From Hydrogenophaga sp. BPS33 (GTDB taxonomy: Bacteria > Pseudomonadota > Gammaproteobacteria > Burkholderiales > Burkholderiaceae_C): a stretch of 64,000 nt of DNA. Location: assembly GCF_009859475.1 (NCBI RefSeq), contig NZ_CP044549.1:5332001-5396000 (forward strand). Reading direction: 5' to 3'. Positions 26,898 to 35,179 of this stretch are shown piece after piece (within the stretch, counting starts at the first letter, position 1; each line of letters begins with the position of its first letter). Under the pieces are notes generated by a model that did not search any database, was not told the DNA's origin, and was given only the letters and a program-made list of their open reading frames with translations. Position numbers and translations under genes: made by a program.

Positions 26898-27457
26898 ACC
26901 ACTTCCAAAAAACCGGGTTCTGCCACGTGTTTGGCGACGACCTTCCACTGGACGAGGGCCTGATCCCGTTCCAGATGGCCATCGAACGCATCGATGACCC
27001 GGCCCTGCTCGTGCCGGAGCTGCTGCGCGCGGTGTCCCCGTCCTTCGCCGCTCGGGTGCAACAGGGCGACATCCTGGTGGCCGGGCGGCGGTTCGCGTGC
27101 GGCAAACCACACTTCCAGGGGTTCATCGCCATGGCCGCATTGGGCATGTCCGCGCTGTGCGAATCCATCCCCTACAAGTCTTTGCGCGGTGCGATTTCCA
27201 AAGGCGTTCCGGTGCTAAGCCAGGTGCGCAACGACCACGGCCAGTTCCGGGACGGAGACCGCGTCACGATCGACTTCATGACCGGCGAAGTCACCAACCA
27301 TTCGCAAGGCACCGCTCAGCGCGTGGCCGCTTTGCCACCCGTGTTGACCGACATCGTGATGCGCGGCGGCTCACGCGGCTTTCTGGCCGACTGGCTGCGC
27401 GAGCATCCGCAAGCTGCCACGGCGTCACCCCCGGTTCAGCGACACACCCCCGCCTAG
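26894..27457 (+). CDS. Aconitase-superfamily small subunit (LeuD-like), divergent
   Basis: This 187-residue swivel-domain protein follows the large subunit with an ATGA overlap, as expected for a heterodimeric hydro-lyase. ILVAGRRFACGKPHFQGF aligns with the LeuD segment containing CGSSREH, but the Ser-Ser-Arg that contacts substrate in LeuD is replaced by Lys-Pro-His. The rest (AISKGVPVL, GDRVTIDFMTGEV) keeps the fold. I infer a different substrate from isopropylmalate or citrate. Confidence 0.8.
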   Translation: MNHFQKTGFCHVFGDDLPLDEGLIPFQMAIERIDDPALLVPELLRAVSPSFAARVQQGDILVAGRRFACGKPHFQGFIAMAALGMSALCESIPYKSLRGAISKGVPVLSQVRNDHGQFRDGDRVTIDFMTGEVTNHSQGTAQRVAALPPVLTDIVMRGGSRGFLADWLREHPQAATASPPVQRHTPA

Positions 27458-27501
27458 AACCGGGCCGCACGTCCTCGACGGGGATACGGCCCGCCCCTCG
27501 T

Positions 27502-28857
27502 CTACACCAGCCGCTCAATCTTGCGGTGGCGCCACACAAAACGGTAGTAACCAGTCTGCAGCACCAGCATGGCGACGTAGGCCACCGGGAACGCGACCCA
27601 CACACCGGCCAGGCCCATCTGGGCATTGAGCAGGTACGCCGCAGGCAGTTGCACGCCGAGGATGCAGAACACCGAAATCGCCATCGGCACCATCACGTCG
27701 CCACTTGCGCGCATGAGCCCGCCCACAATGGCCTGAAAACCGAACACCAGGATGCTCCACAACATGATGTGCAGCAGATGCTCGGCCTGCGCGCGCACGA
27801 TGGGGTCGGGCAGGAACAGTCCCATCAGCTTGTGCGAGAGGACGTAGCCCAGCAACACCAGGCTGCCGGTGAGTGCCAGGTTCAGCCAGAGGCCGGTGCG
27901 CAGGATCGGGCTCAGGCGCTCGACACGGCCCGCCCCAATGGACTGCGCCGCGAGAATGGATGCGGTGATCGCGATCGACAGCGCGGGGAACTGCACGTAG
28001 TTCACCACCTGCGTAACCGCGCCGTACGCAGCCGTGGCCTGCGAGCCATGGCCGTTGACGAGTGCAAGGATGATCAACTCCGACAGCGAGATCACCACCA
28101 TCTGCAAGCCCGTGGGCAAACCGATGCGCATCACCTTGCCGAGGATGGCGCGGTCCAGCTTGAGCGCGCCCAGCAGTTCGCGATCAAACGCCAGCACGTG
28201 GTGCCGCCGCCCCAGACGCCACACCAGAAAGCCCAGTGCCGCCGCGTACGACACCAATCCCGCGTAAGCCGCGCTTTGAATGCCCAGACGCGGCAGCCCC
28301 AGCCAGCCCTGGATGAGCGCAGGGGTCAGCAGCAGACCCAGCGCTGTCGACAGCAGCAACGCGATCAGGGGCGACACGGTATCGCTCACGCCGCGCAGCA
28401 ACTGCGTAAACAGAATGAACACCAGCAGCAGCGGCATGATGAGCAACATCACCCGCGCATAGGCCACGGCGTCGTCGATCACGTCCAGCGGCGTGCCCAA
28501 GGCCTGCATGGCCGGACGCGCAAACGCCACGCCCAAGACGGCCGCCACCACACCGATCAACGCGCCCAACACCAGGGCCGTGCCCGCGATGGACTTGACC
28601 TTGTGCGGCTCCCGCGCCCCCCAGGCCTGTCCGATAAGGACGGACGCGCCCGCGCCGATGCCAATCACCAGCGAGATGAAGAAGAACACGATCGGGAACA
28701 TACCCGACACCGCAGCCAGCGCGTGCGTGCCCAGCATCTGGCCAATGAAGATGCCATTGAGAGTGCCCGACAACCCTTGCAGGATGTTGGACAGCACCAT
28801 GGGCACGAGGAAGACAAGGTAGACGCGCCAGAGCGGGCCTTGGGGAGCGTTGAACAT
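27502..28857 (-). CDS. MATE family multidrug/metabolite exporter
   Basis: This 451-residue inner-membrane protein has about 12 hydrophobic helices in two repeats. It begins WRVYLVFLVPMVLSNILQGLSGTLNGIFIGQMLG, typical of MATE proteins, which export cationic compounds using a Na+ or H+ gradient. It ends 44 bases from the convergent LeuD-like gene. The gap holds a GGGCCG/CGGCCC hairpin without a clear T-run. The substrate cannot be predicted. Confidence 0.9.
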   Translation of the reverse strand: MFNAPQGPLWRVYLVFLVPMVLSNILQGLSGTLNGIFIGQMLGTHALAAVSGMFPIVFFFISLVIGIGAGASVLIGQAWGAREPHKVKSIAGTALVLGALIGVVAAVLGVAFARPAMQALGTPLDVIDDAVAYARVMLLIMPLLLVFILFTQLLRGVSDTVSPLIALLLSTALGLLLTPALIQGWLGLPRLGIQSAAYAGLVSYAAALGFLVWRLGRRHHVLAFDRELLGALKLDRAILGKVMRIGLPTGLQMVVISLSELIILALVNGHGSQATAAYGAVTQVVNYVQFPALSIAITASILAAQSIGAGRVERLSPILRTGLWLNLALTGSLVLLGYVLSHKLMGLFLPDPIVRAQAEHLLHIMLWSILVFGFQAIVGGLMRASGDVMVPMAISVFCILGVQLPAAYLLNAQMGLAGVWVAFPVAYVAMLVLQTGYYRFVWRHRKIERLV

Positions 28858-28890
28858 GCAGATTCCGGGACGATTAATGCAAAAAATAGG

Positions 28891-29484
28891 TCATGCGGAC
28901 GGTGCAGCGGCCTCGGGCGCGAAAGCGTTGCGCGCCAACCAGGCCAGGTGCGACTGCACGTCGGGCGGCCAGTCGGCGATGCTGCGGGCAAAGGCTTCGG
29001 CATCTTGCCCGAACAGCGCGCGCGACGCTTCCTCAAAGCCGGCGAATCCACCGGCGATGGCGCTCATGAAACGGTAGGCGCGCTCCTTGGCTTGTCGCCA
29101 GCCATCTCGCTCGGCGTGGGTGCGGCGCGCTTCTTCCACCAAGCGCCGCAACGCCGCGGACGCACCGCCAGGCTGCTGCGCGAGCCACTCCCAGTGGCGC
29201 GGCAACAGCGTGACCTCGCGCGCCACCACGCCCATGCGAGGCCGTCCCACTTGCGGGGCCGCCGCAGCAACGGGCTCGGCAGCAGCGGCAGAAGGGGTGG
29301 CGGGATAGCCGGGTGGCCATGGGTGATCGACTTGGGCGCCGGTGGCGTCGTCGAACACCAACAATTCACCCCCGCCCGACAAGCCCAGCGAGGAGAGGGC
29401 CTGCGCCACGGCTGCGTAAGAGCCGAAGGCGACGCGGCGCGCGCCGAGAAACGCGGTGCAACTGGGATCTGTGGATGTGGTCAT
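28891..29484 (-). CDS. DUF2239 family protein
   Basis: This 197-residue soluble protein matches what I recall of DUF2239: FLGARRVAFGSYAAVAQAL at the N-terminus, GRPRMGVVAREVTLLPRHWEWLAQQPGGASAALRRLVE in the middle, and an Ala-rich tail. The middle segment looks like a ribbon-helix-helix-style DNA-binding region, but no function is established. The ATG at 29484 is chosen over a start 11 codons upstream that would lie in the promoter repeats. It is 33 bases upstream of the MATE gene and may be co-transcribed. Confidence 0.7.
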   Translation of the reverse strand: MTTSTDPSCTAFLGARRVAFGSYAAVAQALSSLGLSGGGELLVFDDATGAQVDHPWPPGYPATPSAAAAEPVAAAAPQVGRPRMGVVAREVTLLPRHWEWLAQQPGGASAALRRLVEEARRTHAERDGWRQAKERAYRFMSAIAGGFAGFEEASRALFGQDAEAFARSIADWPPDVQSHLAWLARNAFAPEAAAPSA

Positions 29485-29492
29485 GCGGCACA

Positions 29493-29535
29493 TTTTACCC
29501 GGGTTTAATAATTTCACCCGGATTATTTAACAACA
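29493..29535. promoter_or_regulatory. AT-rich divergent promoter region with repeated ACCCGG boxes
   Basis: Between the divergent DUF2239 and FAD-oxidoreductase genes, TTTTACCCGGGTTTAATAA is followed by TTTCACCCGGATTATTT. The two ACCCGG-TT boxes recur about two helical turns apart within unusually AT-rich sequence. This suggests a regulator site plus promoters for one or both genes. Confidence 0.4.
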
Positions 29536-29605
29536 CGCTCATTGGCGACAATACGCGGGCCTTTCAACGTCATCTGCTTGATCACCACAAGCCACACGAC
29601 ACCCC

Positions 29606-31450
29606 ATGATCCGCCTCTCCGAACTCAAACTGCCGCTGGCCGCCGTACCAGCGGAACACCGCCGTGCGGCCGACGCGCCCACCGAAACCCAGGACGACCG
29701 CCAGCCCCCACCGCACCCGGCAGACGCGCTGACCGCGCTCGCCGCCACCGCACTGGGCATCGAAGCGGCGCAAATCGCCGCGCTGCAGGTCTTCAAGCGC
29801 AGCTTCGACGCGCGCAAGGCCGATTTGCTCGCGGTGTACATCGTCGACGTGACGCTGACCGATCCGGCACAGGAAGCCGCCTTGTTGGCCACCCACGCAG
29901 GCCACCCGCACATCCAGCCCACGCCCGACATGGCCTGGCACGCGCACGGCCACGCCGCCGCACACTGGCCCACTGACGAACGCGACCGCCCCGTGGTGGT
30001 GGGCCTGGGACCGTGCGGCCTGTTCGCCGCGTTGGCACTGGCGCAGATGGGCTTCCGGCCGATCGTGCTCGAGCGCGGCAAGCCGGTGCGCGAACGCACA
30101 AGGGACACCTGGGGCCTGTGGCGCAAGCACGTGCTCAACCCCGAGAGCAACGTGCAATACGGCGAAGGCGGCGCGGGCCTGTTCTCCGACGGCAAGCTCT
30201 ACAGCCAGATCAAGGACCCGCGCTTCCTCGGCCGCAAGGTCATGCACGAGTTCGTGGAGGCGGGCGCGCCGCCTGAAATCCTGTACACCGCACACCCCCA
30301 CATCGGCACCTTCCGGCTGGTGCGCGTGGTCGAAGCCATGCGCGAAAAAATCATCGCGCTGGGTGGCGAGATCCGCTTCCAGCACCAGGTCTGCGGCATC
30401 GGCCTGGCGCGCGACGGTGAAGCCCAGCGCATCGACACATTGCAAGTGCGCCGGCTCGACACGGATGAGACTTTCACCTTGCCAGTGAACCGCGTGGTGC
30501 TCGCGCTCGGCCACAGCTCGCGTGACACGTTTGCGCGGCTCTGGGACGCCGGGGTCTTCCTGGAAGCCAAGCCGTTCTCCGTCGGCTTTCGCATCGAACA
30601 CCCGCAAGGCGTGATCGACCGCGCGCGCTGGGGCCGGCACGCGGGCCACCCGTTGTTGGGCGCGGCCGACTACAAGCTGGTGCACCACGCGAAGAATGGG
30701 CGCACGGTCTACAGCTTCTGCATGTGCCCGGGTGGGATGGTGGTGGCGGCCACCTCCGAGCCCGGGCGCGTCGTCACCAACGGCATGAGCCAGTACTCGC
30801 GCAACGAGCGCAACGCGAATGCCGGGATCGTGGTCGGCATCGAACCGGTCGACTTCCCGCAATCGTTTCCACAGGACGCGCCCCTGTGGAGCGCCGCTTT
30901 CGGCGAGGCCGACGGCGTGCGCTACGCCGAGCAGGCCCGTGTGCTCGTTGAGGAAGGCAAGAGCCATCCCTTGGCCGGCGTGGTGCTGCAGCGCCAGCTG
31001 GAGGCGCGCGCCTACGAGCTCGGTGGCCACAACTACAACGCACCGGCGCAGCGGGTCGGCGACTTCCTGAAGCAGCAGGCGTCCAGCGCGCTGGGCGAGG
31101 TGGAACCGTCGTACCAGCCCGGGGTGAAACTGGGCGACCTCGCCCCTGCCCTGCCCGGCTACGCCATCGAGGCCATGCGCGAGGCCTTGCCGGTGTTCGG
31201 CCGCAAGATCAAGGGCTACGACATGCCCGACGCGGTGCTCACCGGCGTGGAAACACGCACTTCGTCACCGCTGCGCATCACGCGCGGCGCGGAGAATTTC
31301 CAGAGTCTGAACACGCGCGGCCTGTACCCGGCCGGCGAAGGTGCGGGCTATGCGGGCGGCATCCTGTCGGCCGGTGTGGACGGCCTGAAAGTGGCCGAAG
31401 CGCTGGTGCGCGATCTGCTCGGCGGCGCGCAAAATCCGGGAACCCCGTAA
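29606..31450 (+). CDS. FAD-dependent dehydrogenase, COG2509 type
   Basis: This 614-residue flavoprotein has an N-terminal domain of about 110 residues (MIRLSELKLPL and a ferredoxin-like region) and then an FAD-binding core with VVVGLGPCGLFAALALAQMG and VLERG. It continues with SDGKLYSQIKD and ends NTRGLYPAGEGAGYAGGILSAGVDGLK, the family's C-terminal FAD contact. These proteins are annotated only as uncharacterised FAD-dependent dehydrogenases and the substrate is unknown. The 82-base downstream gap separates it from the glycine-zipper gene. Confidence 0.85.
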   Translation: MIRLSELKLPLAAVPAEHRRAADAPTETQDDRQPPPHPADALTALAATALGIEAAQIAALQVFKRSFDARKADLLAVYIVDVTLTDPAQEAALLATHAGHPHIQPTPDMAWHAHGHAAAHWPTDERDRPVVVGLGPCGLFAALALAQMGFRPIVLERGKPVRERTRDTWGLWRKHVLNPESNVQYGEGGAGLFSDGKLYSQIKDPRFLGRKVMHEFVEAGAPPEILYTAHPHIGTFRLVRVVEAMREKIIALGGEIRFQHQVCGIGLARDGEAQRIDTLQVRRLDTDETFTLPVNRVVLALGHSSRDTFARLWDAGVFLEAKPFSVGFRIEHPQGVIDRARWGRHAGHPLLGAADYKLVHHAKNGRTVYSFCMCPGGMVVAATSEPGRVVTNGMSQYSRNERNANAGIVVGIEPVDFPQSFPQDAPLWSAAFGEADGVRYAEQARVLVEEGKSHPLAGVVLQRQLEARAYELGGHNYNAPAQRVGDFLKQQASSALGEVEPSYQPGVKLGDLAPALPGYAIEAMREALPVFGRKIKGYDMPDAVLTGVETRTSSPLRITRGAENFQSLNTRGLYPAGEGAGYAGGILSAGVDGLKVAEALVRDLLGGAQNPGTP

Positions 31451-31532
31451 GACCGCACGAATCTTTACAGCGTGGGCATGCGAACTTGACACTGGCAACG
31501 CATGCTTCAGGTCATTCCATCAGGAGTTCCCC

Positions 31533-32228
31533 ATGAAAACCCCCGTTCTTGTTCCCGTGATGTCCGGCCTCATCGCCCTCGCCGGTGCTGGCGCGGTGCA
31601 CGCGCAGGAAGCCCAAGGCCGTGTGATCAGCAGCACCCCCATCGTTCAGCAGGTGGCCGTGCCGCGCGAAGTCTGCAGCGATCAGCAAGTGACCTACCAA
31701 AGCCAGAATTCCGGCGCGGGCGCCTTGATGGGCGGGATCGCCGGTGGTGCGGTGGGCAATGCCATTGGGGACGGTGGCGGCCGCGCGGCGGCCACGGTCA
31801 TCGGCCTCATCGGCGGCGCGATATTGGGCAACCGCATCGAAGGCCCTGGCCAGCCTTACACCGAGAACTACCGGCAGTGCGGCACCCAGACCTATTACGA
31901 CAACCGCACCGTGGCCTACGACGTGGTGTACGAATACGCGGGCCAGCAATACCGCACGCAGATGGCCCAGGATCCGGGCCGCTATGTGCGGCTGAACGTC
32001 AGCCCCGCCGATGCCATGCCGCCACCGCCCCCAGTGACCTACCAGACCTACCCGCCACAGACGCAGTACGTCGAGCCCAATACGCGCATCACGATCGGCA
32101 CCACCTTCTACCCGCATCCCGGCAGCGTGATGCCGATCAACGGCTACCGCTACGGTCCTGGCTACATGCCGCCACGGCACTATGCGCCGCCGCCTCCGCG
32201 CTGGAGCCGCGACCACTGGAATAGGTGA
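31533..32228 (+). CDS. Glycine-zipper (2TM) envelope protein
   Basis: This 231-residue exported protein has a signal peptide (residues 1-25, ending AVHA), a glycine-zipper membrane-interacting segment (ALMGGIAGGAVGNAIGDGGGRAAATVIGLIGGAILG, about 65-100) and a Pro/Tyr-rich C-terminal tail. Similar proteins are outer-membrane or periplasmic factors of unknown role. A good terminator follows about 100 bases downstream. Confidence 0.8.
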   Translation: MKTPVLVPVMSGLIALAGAGAVHAQEAQGRVISSTPIVQQVAVPREVCSDQQVTYQSQNSGAGALMGGIAGGAVGNAIGDGGGRAAATVIGLIGGAILGNRIEGPGQPYTENYRQCGTQTYYDNRTVAYDVVYEYAGQQYRTQMAQDPGRYVRLNVSPADAMPPPPPVTYQTYPPQTQYVEPNTRITIGTTFYPHPGSVMPINGYRYGPGYMPPRHYAPPPPRWSRDHWNR

Positions 32229-32235
32229 CTCCCCC

Positions 32236-32310
32236 GCGCCGCCTGCGGCGTCACCCCCCAGGGGGCGCAGCTGGAGGCCGGCGAAGCCGGTTCCTCGGCT
32301 GCACTGGATG
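32236..32310. repeat. Intergenic CCCCCCAGGGGGCGC repeat block
   Basis: GCGTCACCCCCCAGGGGGCGC followed by an inverted GGCCGGC/GCCGG pair repeats the style of the block at 3545-3598. Only the C-run/G-run core is closely shared. It lies between the glycine-zipper gene and its terminator. Confidence 0.45.
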
Positions 32311-32331
32311 GGGGCACGCGCTCCGACCACA

Positions 32332-32358
32332 AGCGACCTTCCAGGTCGCTTTTTCTTT
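32332..32358 (+). terminator. Rho-independent terminator
   Basis: A perfect 8-bp stem AGCGACCT/AGGTCGCT with a three-base loop is followed on the plus strand by TTTTCTTT. It closes the glycine-zipper transcript. The convergent enoyl-CoA hydratase gene ends 8 bases beyond. Confidence 0.85.
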
Positions 32359-32365
32359 GCGCGAT

Positions 32366-33145
32366 CTACGCTCCTCGGAATACGGGCTTTCGCCGTTCGA
32401 TGAAAGCGGCCACGCCTTCGCGCGCGTCGGCGTTGGCGCGCATGGCCTGCTGCACCTCCAGTTCGCGGCGGAACTGGCGCTCGAAGTCCTGGTGAGCGCC
32501 TTCGTCGACCAATTGCCGGGTCCCCGCCAAGGCCCGGGTCGCGCCGGCCGCGAGTTTTGCCGCCAGCGCATGGGCCGCTGGCATCAGGTCCGCCTCATCG
32601 AAACATTCCGAGACCACGCCCCAGGCCAGGGCCTGCTCGGCGGGCAGCGGCTCGCTGGTCATCATCATGCGCAGCGCGCGGGTGCGGCCGATCGCGCGCG
32701 GCAGCAGGTAGGTGGAGCCGATGTCGGGCACCAGGCCCACGCCGCTGAAGAGCTGGATGAATTTCGCGGCACGCGACGCCAGCAGAATGTCGCCCGCCAG
32801 GGCCAGCGAAAAGCCGGCCCCGGCCGCCACGCCGTTGATGGCCATGACCACCGGCACCCGGCAGCGCCGAAGGTCCGCGATCGGCTGGTAGAACGAATCC
32901 ATGTACACCTGCACGATGTCGGCGTCGAGCGGCGCGCGGCACTTCAGGTCTTGCCCGGAGCAGAAGCCCCGGCCCGCACCGGTCACGATCAACGCCCGGA
33001 TGGCGTGGTCCGACTCGACAAGTTCCAGCGCCGTCTGCACCTCGCGCATCATGTCGAATGTCAAGGCGTTGAGCGCCTCGGGTCGGTTCAGCGTCAATAC
33101 CGCCACGGCACCGACCTGGTCAAAAAGAATGTGGGTGAATGGCAT
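32366..33145 (-). CDS. Enoyl-CoA hydratase/isomerase family protein
   Basis: This 259-residue crotonase-fold protein has the oxyanion-hole segments GFCSGQDL and VMAINGVAAGAGFSLALAGD, plus GVGLVPDIGSTYLLPRAIG. A Glu or Asp expected in the second catalytic position is not obvious: SGVGLVPDIG has Asp in place of Glu164-type residues, as in PaaG-like isomerases. It is the last gene of the large minus-strand operon, 8 bases after the SDR gene. It would hydrate or isomerise an enoyl-CoA. Confidence 0.85.
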   Translation of the reverse strand: MPFTHILFDQVGAVAVLTLNRPEALNALTFDMMREVQTALELVESDHAIRALIVTGAGRGFCSGQDLKCRAPLDADIVQVYMDSFYQPIADLRRCRVPVVMAINGVAAGAGFSLALAGDILLASRAAKFIQLFSGVGLVPDIGSTYLLPRAIGRTRALRMMMTSEPLPAEQALAWGVVSECFDEADLMPAAHALAAKLAAGATRALAGTRQLVDEGAHQDFERQFRRELEVQQAMRANADAREGVAAFIERRKPVFRGA

Positions 33146-33153
33146 GTACCCGC

Positions 33154-33927
33154 CTATGAGCCGATCGCGTAGCCACCGTTGACCGACAGGTGCTGGCCGG
33201 TGATGTAGCTCGCGGCGCCCGACAGCAGAAACGCCACCGGGCGCGACACTTCTTCCGCGCTCGCGAAACGGCCCATGGGCACCATCGCGAGCATGCGGTC
33301 ACGGAACTTGTCGGCGCGCACGGTTTCGGTCATTTCGGTTTCCACGATACCGAAACACACTGAGTTCACGCGAATGCCCTTGGCTGCCCACTCGCGCGCC
33401 GCGCTCATGGTGATGCCCAGCACGCCCGCCTTGGCCGCGCCGTAGTTCACCTGGCCAATGGTGCCGCGCCGCGCCGCGTCCGATGAAATGTTCACGATGG
33501 ATGCCGGCCCTGCATCGCCCGCCGCCAGGCGATCGAGCATGTGCTGGCCCACGGTCTTCAGACAGTAGAAGACGCCGGAGAGGTTGACGTCGATCACCTG
33601 CTGCCAGGTTTCGCTCGACATCTTGTGGATCATGGCCGCGCGGACGATGCCGGCGTTGTTCACCAAGCCGTGCACCGCGCCGTGGTTCGCCACCGCCTGC
33701 GCCACCATGGCCTGCACGAAATCGGCATCCGCCACCGAGCCGACGTGCGCCTGCGCGTGTGACGCGCCCAGTTCCTGCGCGAGCGCACGAACCTTGTCGC
33801 CCTGCGTGTCCACGAGGATCGCTTGCGCGCCCAGCGCAACCACCTGCCGTGCCACCGCTTCGCCAATCCCTTGGCCCGCGCCGGTGACGATGATGTTCTG
33901 GCCCTCAAGATGCATGGGATGGTTCAT
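33154..33927 (-). CDS. Short-chain dehydrogenase/reductase
   Basis: This 257-residue Rossmann-fold oxidoreductase has TGAGQGIG (15-22), NNAG (90-93), catalytic Ser 148, Tyr 162 and Lys 166, and the C-terminal SYITGQHLSVNGGYAIGS. It would oxidise a hydroxyacyl-CoA or alcohol with NAD(P). The ATG at 33927 overlaps the CoA-transferase end by 23 bases; a second ATG four codons later is possible. Confidence 0.9.
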   Translation of the reverse strand: MNHPMHLEGQNIIVTGAGQGIGEAVARQVVALGAQAILVDTQGDKVRALAQELGASHAQAHVGSVADADFVQAMVAQAVANHGAVHGLVNNAGIVRAAMIHKMSSETWQQVIDVNLSGVFYCLKTVGQHMLDRLAAGDAGPASIVNISSDAARRGTIGQVNYGAAKAGVLGITMSAAREWAAKGIRVNSVCFGIVETEMTETVRADKFRDRMLAMVPMGRFASAEEVSRPVAFLLSGAASYITGQHLSVNGGYAIGS

Positions 33928-35179
33928 GTGCGGTGTCCGTGGAAGAGGTTCGGGTGGAAGATGCGGCGGCCTTGCACAGGCTCACGCGAGAACGAAACAG
34001 CTGTTCGATGTGGGGCGCCGCGTAGCCCGCCTCGGCCAGGATCTCGGCGCTTTGCTCGCCCAGCAGCGGCGGCAAGCGCCGGATCGACGAGGGCGATTCG
34101 CTGAAGCGCACGGGAGGATCGGTCATGCGCAAGCGGCCTTCGGTGGGGTGCTCCACGCTGCGCCAGAAACCCGTTGCGTTGAGTTGCGGGTCGTCCAGCA
34201 ACGTCTCCTTGGTATGCACCCGCATGGCGGGCACCTGCACCGCATCGAGATCGCGCTCCCAGTCGTCGGCGCTGCGCGTGGCCACGATCTGCTCCAGCAA
34301 GGCGTACACCTCGCTTGAGTTCGCCACCCGCGTGGCAATGGATGCGAAGCAGGACCGGGCAAAGAGGTCTTCGCGGCCCGCGACGCGAAAGAAGTCGCGC
34401 CAGTTCTGGTCGGTGTAGGGCAACACGGCGAGGTAGTGTCCATCGAGCGTGCGGTAGGGCTTGCGCTCGGTGGTGAGGATGCGGGCATAGCCCATGCGGT
34501 CCAACGGTGGTTCGAAGCCCGCGCCATACAGGTGCTCGACCATCACGAAGTCCACCAGGCTCTCGAACATGGGCACTTCGATGGCCTGCCCAACGCCCGT
34601 GCGCCCGCGCCGCAGCAAGGCCGCGAGCACGGCCGAGACCACGTTGTAGGCCGTGGTCTTGTCGGCCATCACGGTCGGCACATAGCGCGGCTGGTCGGAC
34701 ACGGCGGCCTGCAGGTCCGCCAGTCCGCTGGCGGCCTGGATCACGTCGTCGTATGCCGGCTTGTCGGCCATGGGGCCGTCGGCGCGAAAGCCGTAGGTGG
34801 CGCAGTAGATGAGCCCGGGCTGCTCTTGCGCGAAGTGCTCGTAACCGAGTCCGAGCCGCGCGCAGACCTTGGGCCGCAGGTTGTGGATGAACACGTCGGC
34901 CGTCTTGACGATGGCCAACAGCGCCTCCCGACCTTCCGGGCGCGTCAGGTCGAGCGCGATGCTGCGCTTGTTGCGGTTGGTCGCAAGGTACAGCGCGGCC
35001 ATGCCTTCGTTGCGGCGTGGGCCGAGCTGGCGCGTGATGTCGCCCTCCAGCGTTTCGACCTTGATCACGTCAGCGCCCATGTCGCCGAGCATCTGCGCGG
35101 CCCAGGGCCCGAGGATGACGGTAGTCAGTTCGACCACGCGGATGCCGTCGAGCGCGCCCTTGGATTCAACGCGTGCCAT
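33905..35179 (-). CDS. CaiB/BaiF family CoA-transferase
   Basis: This 424-residue class III CoA-transferase has LDGIRVVELTTVILGPWAAQMLGDMGADVIKVE at the start and the family's VPMFESLVDFVMVEH segment. It is the second of two CoA-transferases in this operon and starts within the CitE-like gene (14-base overlap), with GGAGG just upstream. It and the other copy at 36528-37745 share TLDGHY/TQDGYV-type and GFEPPL/AFEPPL segments, suggesting duplication. It has an extra Ser/Thr-rich C-terminal tail of about 20 residues. Confidence 0.88.
   Translation of the reverse strand: MARVESKGALDGIRVVELTTVILGPWAAQMLGDMGADVIKVETLEGDITRQLGPRRNEGMAALYLATNRNKRSIALDLTRPEGREALLAIVKTADVFIHNLRPKVCARLGLGYEHFAQEQPGLIYCATYGFRADGPMADKPAYDDVIQAASGLADLQAAVSDQPRYVPTVMADKTTAYNVVSAVLAALLRRGRTGVGQAIEVPMFESLVDFVMVEHLYGAGFEPPLDRMGYARILTTERKPYRTLDGHYLAVLPYTDQNWRDFFRVAGREDLFARSCFASIATRVANSSEVYALLEQIVATRSADDWERDLDAVQVPAMRVHTKETLLDDPQLNATGFWRSVEHPTEGRLRMTDPPVRFSESPSSIRRLPPLLGEQSAEILAEAGYAAPHIEQLFRSRVSLCKAAASSTRTSSTDTAHEPSHAS

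Noticed and set aside
27458..27501. A GGGCCG/CGGCCC hairpin as a terminator between the LeuD-like and MATE genes.
   Set aside because: The loop is large and no T-run follows on either strand, so I only mention it in the MATE entry.
27097..29508. An 803-residue plus-strand frame spanning the LeuD-like gene, MATE and DUF2239.
   Set aside because: The bulk is antisense to the MATE gene, and the first part is out of frame with the LeuD-like gene.
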